Shown here piece by piece: positions 23,824 to 32,852 of a stretch of DNA of 47,353 bases. A program made the position numbers and the translations under genes. The notes below the pieces were generated by a model. That model worked only from the letters and a program-made list of their open reading frames with translations. It was not told the origin of the DNA and ran no database searches. Numbering within the stretch: position 1 is the first letter of the stretch; every line of letters begins with the position of its first letter. Source of the stretch: JBCBKZ01 sp039026975 (lineage in GTDB: Bacteria; Bacteroidota; Bacteroidia; J057); NCBI GenBank assembly GCA_039026975.1, contig JBCCLI010000003.1, forward strand, positions 1 through 47,353. Reading direction: 5' to 3'.

Positions 23824-25350
23824 ATGAAAAAGAAGGTACTGATTGTAGACTTCGGCTCACAATATACGCAATTAATCGCCAGAAGAGTACGAGAAAACAA
23901 TGTCTTTTGTGAAATCATCCCTTACACAAAGTTTACAGACCTTCCTGAAGATGTGGGAGGTATCATACTTTCCGGAGGCCCCAGTTCAGTAAATGATAAA
24001 GATGCGCCCATTATCTCTTTTGATCATTTTTTCGGTCTGGTACCTACTTTGGCCATCTGTTATGGCGCGCAGCTTATGGCAAAATCTCTGGAAGGAGAGG
24101 TAGCCACAAGTGATCACAGAGAATACGGCAGGGCTGAGCTGGTTCCCTTAAAAGATAATCTTCTGTTTGAAGGGCTGGGGCATCATTCTCAGGTATGGAT
24201 GAGCCATGGGGATACCATCACCCGCTTGCCTACCTCCTTTGAACTAATAGCCAGTACCCAATCTATTCAGGTAGCTGCCTTTAAACATTTGAAAGAGGCT
24301 GTTTACTGCTTACAATTCCATCCTGAAGTCACGCATACTCTGGAAGGTTCTCATATCATCCACAATTTCTTAACCAGAATATGTGGCATAGAACCGGACT
24401 GGACCCCTGCTGCTTTTATTGAGAGTACGGTAGGAGAGCTGAAGCAGAAACTGCAAGGAGAGCAGGTGATTTGTGGATTATCAGGGGGAGTAGACTCCAC
24501 CGTAGCCGCTGTGCTGATCCAAAAGGCTATAGGAGAGAGACTTAGCTGTATATTTGTAGATAATGGATTATTAAGAAAAAATGAGTTCCAGGAAGTATTG
24601 GAACAGTATGTGCAGCTAGGCCTAAAGGTTATAGGCGTAGATGCCAGGAAAAAGTTCCTTTCAGCCCTGGATGGCGTCTCAGACCCTGAACAAAAGAGGA
24701 AGATTATCGGGAAGGTATTCATAGATGTATTTCAGGAGGAAGCCCGCAGCTTACAAGATGTGAGCTTTCTGGCACAGGGGACTATCTATCCTGATGTGAT
24801 AGAGAGCGTTTCTGTAAAGGGGCCTTCTGCCACCATAAAATCCCACCATAATGTAGGTGGCCTGCCTGCTAGTATGAAGCTGAAAGTAGTAGAACCTCTC
24901 AGAGCCCTTTTTAAAGATGAGGTGAGAAAAGTGGGAAGAGACCTCGGGCTGAGTCATCAGTTTATAGGGAGGCATCCATTCCCAGGTCCAGGCTTAGCCA
25001 TTAGAATCCTTGGAGAAATATCCGAAGAAAGAGTAAGCTTACTGCAGGAAGCCGACCACATCTTTGTGCAGGGGCTGAAAGAGTATCAGCTGTATGATCA
25101 GGTTTGGCAGGCATTTGTGGTCCTGCTACCCGTATCTGCAGTGGGGGTCATGGGAGATGAACGCACCTATGAGAATGTAGTAGCTTTACGAGCAGTAGGT
25201 AGCGTAGATGGAATGACAGCGGACTGGTCCAGGCTTCCTTATGAGTTTTTAGCAGAAATGTCTAACAGAATTATTAATCAGGTGAAGGGGATTAATAGGG
25301 TAGTGTATGACGTAAGCACTAAACCCCCTGCCACCATAGAGTGGGAATAG
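23824..25350 (+). CDS. guaA: GMP synthase (glutamine-hydrolysing)
   Basis: 508 residues. The class I amidotransferase domain comes first, with the nucleophile Cys79 in AICYGAQLMA and the histidine/glutamate pair in CLQFHPEVTHT. The ATP-pyrophosphatase domain follows, with the P-loop CGLSGGVDSTV and TIYPDVIES. The C-terminal dimerisation domain contains HPFPGPGLAIRILGE and ends VYDVSTKPPATIEWE, the standard GuaA terminus. It converts XMP, glutamine and ATP to GMP in the cytoplasm. All key residues are present. Confidence 0.97.
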   Translation: MKKKVLIVDFGSQYTQLIARRVRENNVFCEIIPYTKFTDLPEDVGGIILSGGPSSVNDKDAPIISFDHFFGLVPTLAICYGAQLMAKSLEGEVATSDHREYGRAELVPLKDNLLFEGLGHHSQVWMSHGDTITRLPTSFELIASTQSIQVAAFKHLKEAVYCLQFHPEVTHTLEGSHIIHNFLTRICGIEPDWTPAAFIESTVGELKQKLQGEQVICGLSGGVDSTVAAVLIQKAIGERLSCIFVDNGLLRKNEFQEVLEQYVQLGLKVIGVDARKKFLSALDGVSDPEQKRKIIGKVFIDVFQEEARSLQDVSFLAQGTIYPDVIESVSVKGPSATIKSHHNVGGLPASMKLKVVEPLRALFKDEVRKVGRDLGLSHQFIGRHPFPGPGLAIRILGEISEERVSLLQEADHIFVQGLKEYQLYDQVWQAFVVLLPVSAVGVMGDERTYENVVALRAVGSVDGMTADWSRLPYEFLAEMSNRIINQVKGINRVVYDVSTKPPATIEWE

Positions 25351-25362
25351 AGAAGGGATTTG

Positions 25363-25370
25363 TATATTTG
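25363..25370 (+). promoter_or_regulatory. Candidate -7 box (TATATTTG) upstream of the TPR/binding-protein lipoprotein gene
   Basis: An exact TAnnTTTG match in the 47-bp gap after guaA, 28 bp before the ATG at 25398. No good -33 box is at the right distance, so support is partial. If real, the lipoprotein has its own promoter as well as any guaA read-through. Confidence 0.35.
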
Positions 25371-25397
25371 TAAAAGTTAAACCGGGAAATTGACAGT

Positions 25398-27281
25398 ATG
25401 AACGTGGAAATCTATACGCACTTTATTCAACAGCTTATGTATAGGTTGCTTTTGTTAGCTATGACCATTGGAGTAGCTTCATGTGGGATTTTAAAACCCC
25501 AATCCAGTGTACCCCCGCGAGATTTGGTTGCCCAAAATCTCATCAGCCAGGGAAAAGATAATATGAAGGAAAAGCGGTTTCGGCAGGCAGCCCTGATGTT
25601 TGAAGAGGCTTCCTTCAGAGATTTTCACCAAGCTACCACCGCCTCCGTCTATCTTAGCGGATTAGCATATTTCTATGCAGGAGATAATTACCGTGCCTTG
25701 GAGAAATTTGATACCATTATAAGAGATTTTTCCAGGTCTAAGTATGTAGAAGATGCTATTTATCATCGTGCCCTTATCAGGGTAAGTAGCTATGATGAGC
25801 TGGAAAAATCTACCGGCTTAGATAACTTATTAGATCAGGCTAAGTATGCTAAAGATCTGTCTCTGGCGAGAGATGCAGATAATGCTGTTAGAGAGCATCT
25901 TTTTTACCGATTGAAACCTGACTTTCTAAGAAGATATTATGCCCAGGTAGATCCACAGTACAAGACCCTTGTCCTGGAAGCCCTGGCATATCAGTTAGTC
26001 CTAAATACCCAGACACAGGAAGCCCAAACCTACGTAGAGCAGTACCAGCGGGAAGGGGGCCAAATGACTACCTTTCTGGAAGGATATCTTTCCACAGCAC
26101 CCGGAGGACTAAAAGAAGATGATACCTACAGAATAGGGGTTATGCTACCTCTTCAGTTACAAGAGTTTACAGGTTCTTTTGGAGATAAAATCCCAGTTGG
26201 CGGGAAAGATGCCCTGGACTTCTTCGAAGGGTTTGACCTAGCCATCAAGGAATTTGAGTCTGTTAGTGGGAAGAAGGTATTTCTCAAAGTATTAGATACA
26301 CGGGGAGATACCTTTGAGGTAAAGTATAGGTTGAGAAGTATGGAGGTCTTTTATCCAGACATGATCATAGGTGCCCTGGACAGAGCCAGTAAACCGGATG
26401 TTACCAGAATGATAGCCAGCTGGACGGAAGAAAAACAGATTCCGCTCATGATTCCTCGATTACCCTTTCAGGAATTCATAGAGAGCAGTAACCATACATT
26501 TTTAGCACATCCCTCTATTTACACCCAGGGTGCTATGATGGCACAGTTTGCCTATGATAGTTTAAACGTGAGAAACACCCTTGTGTGGACGGACCTACAA
26601 ACCTATACAGAGCAACTCTCCAAAGGCTATACCGATAGAATGCTTGCGCTGGGTGCTACTTCTACAAGAATAGAAAGCATAGGAGACTTTAGAGATAAGG
26701 AAACCAGGGAGGAGATCATTGAGATGGTTAATGAGCTTTCTCAGCAGTATTTTGATGCATGGTATATTCCTATCACCTCAGCGGAGGAAAAAGCAGGCCT
26801 TATTTTGGCCGAGCTGAATAGAAATCCCTTAAATGATTCTATTAATGTCTTGGGTTCTCCTCAGTGGTATACTCGCTACAATAGCGTAGATAGAGAGCTA
26901 AAGGAAAACTTTGGGCTCTATTTTACCGCATCCAGTTTTCTTTCTACAGATGAGTCAGCGTACATGGATGTGTACCGCAAGTATCTGACGGCCTATTCCA
27001 TGCCGCCAAATGAGTGGGTGATACAAGGCTTTGACCTGGGACGCTACCTGGCTAACAGGATAGAGACTCATGATACAAAGGCACTTTCCTTTAGGAACCA
27101 CTTGCTGAACAGCCCTAAATATGACGGGATACACATAGATTATGAGTTCGCCAATGAGTTAGGAAACCAGTGTGTGAATATTGGGAAGTTTGAAGATGGA
27201 GGGGTCAGAAAGGTATTTACGCAATGCCCTCCTCCGGAGGTATCTGTTCTGGAGCCAGATGGTCTCTTCAAGGATGAATAG
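25398..27281 (+). CDS. Lipoprotein with TPR-like N-terminus and type 1 periplasmic-binding-protein domain
   Basis: 627 residues. A lipoprotein signal ends GVASCG; an in-frame ATG at 25437 (MYRLLLLAM) gives a more typical signal than the ATG at 25398, so the start is uncertain. Residues about 50-225 are TPR-like helices (MKEKRFRQAALMFEEASF, LAYFYAGDNYRALEKFDTI). From about residue 235 the chain becomes a type 1 periplasmic-binding fold (YRIGVMLPLQ, FFEGFDLAIKEFE, DMIIGALDRASKPDV, IPLMIPRLPF). The TPR-plus-PBP1 arrangement resembles LpoA, the outer-membrane activator of a penicillin-binding protein, but the similarity is architectural only. No ABC permease is nearby, which argues against a transport role. 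A strong terminator follows. Confidence 0.8.
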   Translation: MNVEIYTHFIQQLMYRLLLLAMTIGVASCGILKPQSSVPPRDLVAQNLISQGKDNMKEKRFRQAALMFEEASFRDFHQATTASVYLSGLAYFYAGDNYRALEKFDTIIRDFSRSKYVEDAIYHRALIRVSSYDELEKSTGLDNLLDQAKYAKDLSLARDADNAVREHLFYRLKPDFLRRYYAQVDPQYKTLVLEALAYQLVLNTQTQEAQTYVEQYQREGGQMTTFLEGYLSTAPGGLKEDDTYRIGVMLPLQLQEFTGSFGDKIPVGGKDALDFFEGFDLAIKEFESVSGKKVFLKVLDTRGDTFEVKYRLRSMEVFYPDMIIGALDRASKPDVTRMIASWTEEKQIPLMIPRLPFQEFIESSNHTFLAHPSIYTQGAMMAQFAYDSLNVRNTLVWTDLQTYTEQLSKGYTDRMLALGATSTRIESIGDFRDKETREEIIEMVNELSQQYFDAWYIPITSAEEKAGLILAELNRNPLNDSINVLGSPQWYTRYNSVDRELKENFGLYFTASSFLSTDESAYMDVYRKYLTAYSMPPNEWVIQGFDLGRYLANRIETHDTKALSFRNHLLNSPKYDGIHIDYEFANELGNQCVNIGKFEDGGVRKVFTQCPPPEVSVLEPDGLFKDE

Positions 27282-27317
27282 CTACCTACAACCACCTTAG
27301 AAATAGGCTGATACACA

Positions 27318-27354
27318 GGAAAGCCGGCCTCTGAGAGACCGGCTTTCCGTTTTT
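27318..27354 (+). terminator. Strong rho-independent terminator
   Basis: GGAAAGCCGG (27318-27327) and CCGGCTTTCC (27339-27348) form a perfect 10-bp GC-rich stem with an 11-base loop, followed by GTTTTT. It ends the plus-strand lipoprotein gene and lies between it and the converging rplT. Confidence 0.9.
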
Positions 27355-27366
27355 ATGTACTTAGCG

Positions 27367-27711
27367 CTACTTAACTGAATCTACTACAGCTTTGAACGCT
27401 TCAGGATTATTCATAGCTAAGTCAGCCAGAACTTTCCGGTTAAGCTGTACATCTGCCTTATGTACTTTCCCCATGAAAGCAGAGTAGGATAATCCATGCA
27501 TGCGAGAAGCTGCATTGATACGCTGAATCCATAGCTTGCGGAATTCACGCTTTCTATTCTTTCTGTCTCTATAGGCATATAACCAGCTTTTCTCAATCTG
27601 ATTTTTAGCTACAGTCCAGACATTCTTTTTTCTACCAAAGTATCCTTTGGCGAATTTCATCATTTTTTTTCTGCGGGCTCTTGAAGCCACGGAATTTACT
27701 GATCTAGGCAT
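27367..27711 (-). CDS. rplT: Ribosomal protein L20 (large subunit)
   Basis: 114 residues, full length. Typical basic N-terminal extension (MPRSVNSVASRARRKKMMKF) and core motifs GYFGRKKN and LWIQRINAASR, ending with AMNNPEAFKAVVDSVK. L20 binds 23S rRNA and is needed early in 50S assembly. It follows rpmI after 20 bp in a two-gene unit. Confidence 0.97.
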   Translation of the reverse strand: MPRSVNSVASRARRKKMMKFAKGYFGRKKNVWTVAKNQIEKSWLYAYRDRKNRKREFRKLWIQRINAASRMHGLSYSAFMGKVHKADVQLNRKVLADLAMNNPEAFKAVVDSVK

Positions 27712-27731
27712 GGTAATTATTCTTCTTGGGG

Positions 27732-27926
27732 TTAACTAGCTAACATGGCTTCTATGCGATACTCATCACATTTTTTCACATAGGAATAATTACCAAGACG
27801 TCTCTTGCGCTTCTTGGACTTCTTTGTCAGGATGTGGTTTTTAAACGCATTCTTTCTCCTGATCTTTCCAGAGGCGGTTTTCTTAAAACGCTTGGAGGCC
27901 CCTGAATTGGATTTCATTTTCGGCAT
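27732..27926 (-). CDS. rpmI: Ribosomal protein L35 (large subunit)
   Basis: 64 residues, full length. Motifs MPKMKSNSGASKRFKKTASG and NHILTKKSKKRKRRLG are typical of L35. In most bacteria infC lies directly upstream; here the upstream gene on the same strand is a TPR protein ending 60 bp away, and a promoter-like sequence fills the gap. So rpmI-rplT appears to be transcribed on its own. Confidence 0.97.
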   Translation of the reverse strand: MPKMKSNSGASKRFKKTASGKIRRKNAFKNHILTKKSKKRKRRLGNYSYVKKCDEYRIEAMLAS

Positions 27927-27954
27927 ACTTCTATATCATTATTGATATGGGCTG

Positions 27955-27986
27955 CAAATGTAGGGATTTTTCTTCCTGGAAAGAAA
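27955..27986 (-). promoter_or_regulatory. Candidate promoter of rpmI-rplT
   Basis: On the minus strand TTTC (complement of GAAA 27983-27986), a 20-bp spacer and TACATTTG (complement of 27955-27962), an exact TAnnTTTG box 28 bp before the rpmI ATG. It fits the short gap after the TPR gene. Confidence 0.4.
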
Positions 27987-28697
27987 TCAATTGTTACATT
28001 TCTCCCTGATGTTAGCATAAGCACTTACATCTCCTAGCTCTCCAGCTTTACTCCAGTCCAGGCAGGCGCCTTCCTTATCCTGAGCTTCAAACTTTATGGT
28101 AGCACGTGCATGATAGGCTTTGGCATCTCCTGGTCTAAGGCTTATGACCTTATCCAGGTCCTTGGTTGCTTGGCCAAACTGCTTGAGGTTGATGTGGTTT
28201 TCAGCTTTAGCATAATAGAGCTTTACATCCTTAGGCCTGAACTTTATGGCTGCATCCAGGTCAGAAATAGCCCCTCTGTAGTCTTGTAAAGCACGCTTGG
28301 TCTGGGACCGCCCCAGGTAATATTTCACCTCTTTAGGCCTGGCTTTAATGGCAACATTAAAGTCAGCCATAGCCCCCATATAATCATTCAATGCCAGACG
28401 ATTAGTGCCTCTGTTAAAGTATGCCTCTGGATTTAAGGGGTTTATGTCCAGAGCGGTACTGAAATCCTGCACAGCATCTGGATGTTTCCCCAGTTCCTGT
28501 CTGGCTACGCCTCTGTTAAAGTACGCCGCATCATTAGAGGGATTAAGTTGGATGACCATAGAGAAATCAGTCTCCGCCAGGTCATATCTATTATCAGAAA
28601 GATAGGTCAAACCTCTTTTTAGGAGTTCTCTTTCTGTTTGGCTGAACACACTGACAGACAAAACCATCAGCAAACTAAGCAGCGAAAAATACTTCAT
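27987..28697 (-). CDS. Secreted TPR-repeat protein
   Basis: 236 residues. Signal peptide at residues 1-19 (MKYFSLLSLLMVLSVSVFSQ). Six or so TPR units of 34 residues follow, with clear W/G/Y/A/P phasing: LTYLSDNRYDLAETDFSMVI, AAYFNRGVARQELGKHPDAV, EAYFNRGTNRLALNDYMGAM, KYYLGRSQTKRALQDYRGAI and so on. The C-terminus AGELGDVSAYANIREKCNN is a common ending of this Bacteroidota group. It is probably a periplasmic protein-interaction scaffold; no partner can be named. The unit is upstream of rpmI but has its own promoter region. Confidence 0.88.
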   Translation of the reverse strand: MKYFSLLSLLMVLSVSVFSQTERELLKRGLTYLSDNRYDLAETDFSMVIQLNPSNDAAYFNRGVARQELGKHPDAVQDFSTALDINPLNPEAYFNRGTNRLALNDYMGAMADFNVAIKARPKEVKYYLGRSQTKRALQDYRGAISDLDAAIKFRPKDVKLYYAKAENHINLKQFGQATKDLDKVISLRPGDAKAYHARATIKFEAQDKEGACLDWSKAGELGDVSAYANIREKCNN

Positions 28698-29046
28698 ATC
28701 TAGTTACAATTCAGAAACATATAGGACACGCTTAAGACCTACATATTGAAGAGAGAAAGCATCTGGAAAAGATAAGTCCCTTTACCTATTATATGAAAAT
28801 GAGCTGGCGCTTAGCACATTAAGGACACTCAGCTTCATTAATAATACTTTCTCCTACAATAGTAGCGTCTCAACTATTGGCTAAATTATCGATTACCTTA
28901 AATGATGTCAAAAAGCACTAGCTAAGGTATTAGATATAGCCCTATAACGTTTGTAAAATAGAAGAAGGTATGCAATCCATTTGTACTATTTCCTTCTTTT
29001 CCTGAATATCGCATTTCCATAGGAGAATGATGAATGAAAGCCTAGG
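28698..29046. other. Intergenic region, no feature recognised
   Basis: About 349 AT-rich bases between the divergent TPR and FkbM genes. It must hold both promoters, but I find no exact TAnnTTTG box at a useful distance and no strong hairpin. No open frame of protein-like composition is visible. Confidence 0.5.
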
Positions 29047-29781
29047 ATGAAAAAAGCCATTCAGTTTTTCTTGCAGCGGCTACTTGGATTTGAAAGATAC
29101 CTGTTTGTGTTTGCCCTTTTTGTGCGAGCCAGACTGCCTTGGGATAAAAATGAAGGCCATTTCCTACATTTCTTAAGCTTATTGAAAGAAAAAGACATAG
29201 TGCTAGATATAGGAGCTAATATAGGGGTGATGGCCAGCTTGCTGGCTAAGACCTGCCATAAGGGGCACGTATTTGCCTTTGAGCCAGTACCTGAAAATGT
29301 AAAGACTATTCATAAAATGCTGGATCACTTTAAGTTGGGGAACGTCACTGTTATGCCCATAGCATTAGGAGATAGCCAGGACACTGTGCAGATCAGTATG
29401 CCCGTTATGCAGGGCGTGCGTATGCAGGGACTCAGCCATATATCCTCCCACCAGCCTGCCCTGTATGAAACTGCTTCTCACGCTTATGAAGTGGAACAGC
29501 AGACCTTAGACAGCCTAACGGTCTTGGAACATAAGCCTGTATCGGCTATTAAAATGGATGTAGAAAATTATGAATACTTTGTCTTGAGAGGGGGGCGTAA
29601 GCTCTTGAATGAGAATAAGCCGCTCATTTACTGTGAATTATGGGATAATGAGAATAGAAATAAGGTGATGGATTTTCTAGGAGAACTAGGATATAGCTGT
29701 CATGTATTTACAGGAAAACATCTTATCCCTTTTGTGGCAAGCGAGCATAAACAGCAAAATTTTTTCTTTCTCCCTTCATAA
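29047..29781 (+). CDS. FkbM-family methyltransferase
   Basis: 244 residues. The SAM-binding region is IVLDIGANIGVMASLLAK (about residues 57-72), followed by GHVFAFEPVPENVKTIHK and the family motif IKMDVENYEYFVLRGG (the acidic Mn/SAM pocket, normally K-x-D-x-E-G). Here the E-G step reads E-N. FkbM enzymes O-methylate sugars, amino sugars or polyketides; in Bacteroidota they are often linked to surface glycans. No glycan cluster is beside it apart from the GT9 gene 3 kb downstream. It precedes aroA by 87 bp on the same strand. Confidence 0.85.
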   Translation: MKKAIQFFLQRLLGFERYLFVFALFVRARLPWDKNEGHFLHFLSLLKEKDIVLDIGANIGVMASLLAKTCHKGHVFAFEPVPENVKTIHKMLDHFKLGNVTVMPIALGDSQDTVQISMPVMQGVRMQGLSHISSHQPALYETASHAYEVEQQTLDSLTVLEHKPVSAIKMDVENYEYFVLRGGRKLLNENKPLIYCELWDNENRNKVMDFLGELGYSCHVFTGKHLIPFVASEHKQQNFFFLPS

Positions 29782-29868
29782 TACTTGGCTAAGTCCCCTT
29801 TCAGGAAATATATTTATGGCTTGATTTTTCTACAGGTATTGGAATTGCATAAGACTGAACCTTACTAA

Positions 29869-31104
29869 ATGATCCAACTTACGTCATCAGCTCAAAAAGT
29901 AGAGGTAGAAATACCCTTAGCTTCCTCTAAAAGTGAAAGTAACAGAGCGCTTATTATTCAGGCACTTTCTCCTCATCCTATAGAACTAAGTAACCTTTCC
30001 AGTGCCAGGGATACCAGAACCATGATCAGGTTACTGGAGACAGAAGGGCATGTCATGGATGTGATAGACGCAGGAACTACCATGCGATTTCTCACAGCCT
30101 ACTGTGCAGCTGTAGGGAGGGATCAGATTCTCACAGGCACCCCCCGTATGTGTAAAAGACCTATTGGCATTTTAGTGGAGGCCTTAAAAACCCTGGGAGC
30201 AGAAATAGAATACTGGAAGCAGGATGGATTTCCTCCTTTGCATATTATCTCAAACGGAGGAAAACTGAAAGGAACTAAACTCAGCATACAAGGGAATGTG
30301 AGTTCCCAGTTTATAACAGCCTTACTGATGATAGGGCCCGTAGTAGAAGGTGGCCTAAGGTTGGGATTAGTAGGTGACATTTATTCTCGCCCTTATATCA
30401 ATATGACCCTGGGACTGATGAATAGATTTGGGGTGGATGCCAGATGGGAGAATGAGTCCTCGATCTGGGTGCCTGAGAAGCCCTATCAGTCGGGGGCCTA
30501 TACCATAGAGTCTGACTGGTCTGCCGCTAGTTATTGGTATAGTGTGGCTGCCTTATCCGCTGAGGCCAACATAAAATTAATAGGATTAAGGAAGGATTCT
30601 CTTCAGGGGGACAGCCAAATAGCAGAGATCATGAAAGCGTTTGGGGTGACCTCTACCTTTGTGGAAGATGGTGTCCTGCTAAAAAAGGTAGGAAATCCGG
30701 AGAAAGGATCAGAAATCCACATTAATTTTAGTCAGATTCCTGATTTAGCGCAGACCCTGGCAGTTATTGCCGCTGCTCAGGGAGTAAAGCTACACATGAC
30801 TGGAGTGGAAAGCCTACGGATCAAGGAGACTGACAGGATTTTTGCGTTGCAAGAAGAATTGGCCAAGTTTGGGTGTAGCATGGAAGAAACAGCGGAGGGA
30901 AGATTTACCGTGGGAGGAGAATTCCAAGCCGGAGATGTGGTAGTAAAAACCTATGAAGATCACCGTATGGCTATGGCTTTTGGTCCACTGGCGCAGACAG
31001 GATCTACGCTGACTTTTAAAGATCATGAAGTGGTTAATAAATCCTATCCAGAATATTGGGAGCATTTTTCCTTAGCAGGAATGAAGGTTCAGGAATTTGA
31101 GTAG
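29869..31104 (+). CDS. aroA: 3-phosphoshikimate 1-carboxyvinyltransferase (EPSP synthase)
   Basis: 411 residues, slightly short for the family because of trimmed loops. Motifs: LASSKSESNRALIIQAL at the start (phosphoshikimate-binding Lys/Ser), DAGTTMRFLTAYCA, GTPRMCKRPIG, GNVSSQFITALLM and the late ESLRIKETDRI and YEDHRMAMAF. It joins shikimate-3-phosphate to phosphoenolpyruvate in aromatic amino acid synthesis. It heads a four-gene plus-strand operon; proC begins 5 bp after its stop. Confidence 0.95.
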   Translation: MIQLTSSAQKVEVEIPLASSKSESNRALIIQALSPHPIELSNLSSARDTRTMIRLLETEGHVMDVIDAGTTMRFLTAYCAAVGRDQILTGTPRMCKRPIGILVEALKTLGAEIEYWKQDGFPPLHIISNGGKLKGTKLSIQGNVSSQFITALLMIGPVVEGGLRLGLVGDIYSRPYINMTLGLMNRFGVDARWENESSIWVPEKPYQSGAYTIESDWSAASYWYSVAALSAEANIKLIGLRKDSLQGDSQIAEIMKAFGVTSTFVEDGVLLKKVGNPEKGSEIHINFSQIPDLAQTLAVIAAAQGVKLHMTGVESLRIKETDRIFALQEELAKFGCSMEETAEGRFTVGGEFQAGDVVVKTYEDHRMAMAFGPLAQTGSTLTFKDHEVVNKSYPEYWEHFSLAGMKVQEFE

Positions 31105-31109
31105 ATACC

Positions 31110-31931
31110 ATGATGAAAGTGCTAATAATAGGAGCAGGGAATATGGGGATGACCTACGGACAGGGCATAGTGAATGCTAATGTAGTGAGACCTTCCCATG
31201 TGTGGGTCATGGATAAAAGTGAAGAAAAAAGAGCCGTGGTTAGCCGAATCTCTACCAACCCTATGTTCACAGAGCCTGGTGCATTTGTGGGGGAGGTAGA
31301 TCTTATCATCCTTAGTGTGAAGCCACAGGATTTTAGTCTTCTGGCGGAAGGAATTAAGGCCTACCTGAAGCCTACTCAACTGGTATTATCTATTATGGCT
31401 GGTGTAGGGATGAAAGATATAATTAGGTATCTGGGAGTGCCTAAGATTATCCGTGCTATGCCTAATCTACCTGCCCAGGTAGGAAGGGGGATGACGGTGT
31501 TTACTACTTCAGCCGAGGTAAGCACCAAGGAAATTCTGGATGCCCAGAATCTATTAAATACTACCGGAAAAACCCTGTATACAGAAGAGGAATCCATGGT
31601 AGATGCTGCTACTGCCATTTCCGGAAGTGGCCCTGCTTTTGTGTTCTATTATATGCAGGCCATGATAGAGGGGGCTGAGCGCATGGGCTTTTCAGAGGCA
31701 GAGGCACTGCTACTGGTAGAGCAAACCTTTGCTGGTTCTCTCCAGCTGTTTCAGCACCATAATTTGACCTGTAAAGACTGGATCAGCAGGGTGTCTTCCC
31801 GTGGGGGGACGACAGAAGCTGCCATGAAATCTTTTGGTGTTCACCATGTGAATACTCTGATAGAGCAAGGATTAGAAGAAGCCAGGAAAAGGGCCATTGA
31901 GCTGAGTAAAGAAGTAGGAAATAAAACTTAA
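31110..31931 (+). CDS. proC: Pyrroline-5-carboxylate reductase
   Basis: 273 residues. N-terminal dinucleotide-binding motif IIGAGNMGMTYGQG, middle RAMPNLPAQVGRGMTVF, and the dimer-domain signature AISGSGPAFVFYYMQAMIEGA followed by SRGGTTEAAM. It reduces pyrroline-5-carboxylate to proline with NAD(P)H. Two in-frame ATGs (31110 and 31113) are both possible; the first leaves 5 bp after aroA. The pairing with aroA is organisational, not a shared pathway. Confidence 0.95.
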   Translation: MMKVLIIGAGNMGMTYGQGIVNANVVRPSHVWVMDKSEEKRAVVSRISTNPMFTEPGAFVGEVDLIILSVKPQDFSLLAEGIKAYLKPTQLVLSIMAGVGMKDIIRYLGVPKIIRAMPNLPAQVGRGMTVFTTSAEVSTKEILDAQNLLNTTGKTLYTEEESMVDAATAISGSGPAFVFYYMQAMIEGAERMGFSEAEALLLVEQTFAGSLQLFQHHNLTCKDWISRVSSRGGTTEAAMKSFGVHHVNTLIEQGLEEARKRAIELSKEVGNKT

Positions 31932-31945
31932 GATGCCATCGTAAT

Positions 31946-32845
31946 ATGTCTGAAAAAGGAATACTGAGAGGATGGATATGTATGTGTTTTTTGCTGGTGT
32001 ATTCCTGCTCCCCCCGGAACGTCAAAAAAAATACGCCTATATCTATAGGGATAACCCTGGATGAGGGCTGTGATTCTACCTCCATACAGCGCACAGTAGG
32101 GGTTTTATCAGATCTGAATGCAGCTACCTTAGTAGTGGATATTCCTTTTCAGGTAGAAGAGCTACAGTCCTTTGAAAATGCCTCTGCCTTTAAGTATTAT
32201 GAAACCCATCCTCTGGATTATCTTCGGGCCATCCTGAAAAAGGATAGCATAGATTATCAGCTTTCCTTCTCTCTGGATAATCCTACGCAAAAGTCTACAG
32301 CATCAGTATCCTTAGGAGACTATTTCACAGAGATTTCAGGTATTTTACTGAGAAGTAAGTCCTATCTGCCCAGCAGGATATTTTTCTACGGTGAATTCTT
32401 TCTGGATACGGCTTCTATATCTGCCATGAATCAGTTTGTAGGCCAAATCCGTGAAGCCATTCCCGCCCTGGCAACAGAAATTTACTACGCTGTGCAGGCA
32501 GAGACACTAGATGATGAATTTGAGTGGGAAGTGCCTGATGGGATAGCCTTGGTATATCTTCCTGCTTCACTAGAGGGAAAAGGGAGGTACTACCATGAAC
32601 TGAATACCAGGATAGGAGAATTAGCTAAAAAGCATCAGAAGCCCCTTTCTATTCTAAGAACCAATCTTTTAGGGAAGAATAAATACGGAGAATTTCTATT
32701 TCAGTTATCTTACTGGCCAGATGAGGTAGAAGTAAAGGGGATCAACCTAAATACCCTTTATTGTGAGACAGCTTTTCTGGATGAGGAAAGTCCCTTTGCG
32801 CTGGCAAGGGAAAACAGGTTAAAACAATACCTGAAAAACAGGTAG
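31946..32845 (+). CDS. Hypothetical lipoprotein in the aroA operon
   Basis: 299 residues. Lipoprotein signal MCFLLVYSCSPR gives a lipidated Cys near residue 19. The remainder is soluble, with strand/helix alternation (GITLDEGCDSTSIQRTVGVL, AATLVVDIPFQV, LRAILKKDSIDYQLSFSL). The layout hints at a TIM-barrel-like glycosidase-type domain (IFFYGEFFLDTASISAMNQF, GIALVYLPASLEGKGRYYHE), but I find no firm catalytic motif. It begins 14 bp after proC and ends 7 bp before a GT9 gene, so it probably acts with surface-glycan work. Function unknown. Confidence 0.75.
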   Translation: MSEKGILRGWICMCFLLVYSCSPRNVKKNTPISIGITLDEGCDSTSIQRTVGVLSDLNAATLVVDIPFQVEELQSFENASAFKYYETHPLDYLRAILKKDSIDYQLSFSLDNPTQKSTASVSLGDYFTEISGILLRSKSYLPSRIFFYGEFFLDTASISAMNQFVGQIREAIPALATEIYYAVQAETLDDEFEWEVPDGIALVYLPASLEGKGRYYHELNTRIGELAKKHQKPLSILRTNLLGKNKYGEFLFQLSYWPDEVEVKGINLNTLYCETAFLDEESPFALARENRLKQYLKNR

Positions 32846-32852
32846 GGATCAT

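Noticed and set aside
25398..27281. ABC transporter substrate-binding protein for amino acids
   Set aside because: The binding fold is present, but there are no permease or ATPase genes and the N-terminal TPR part is foreign to that role.
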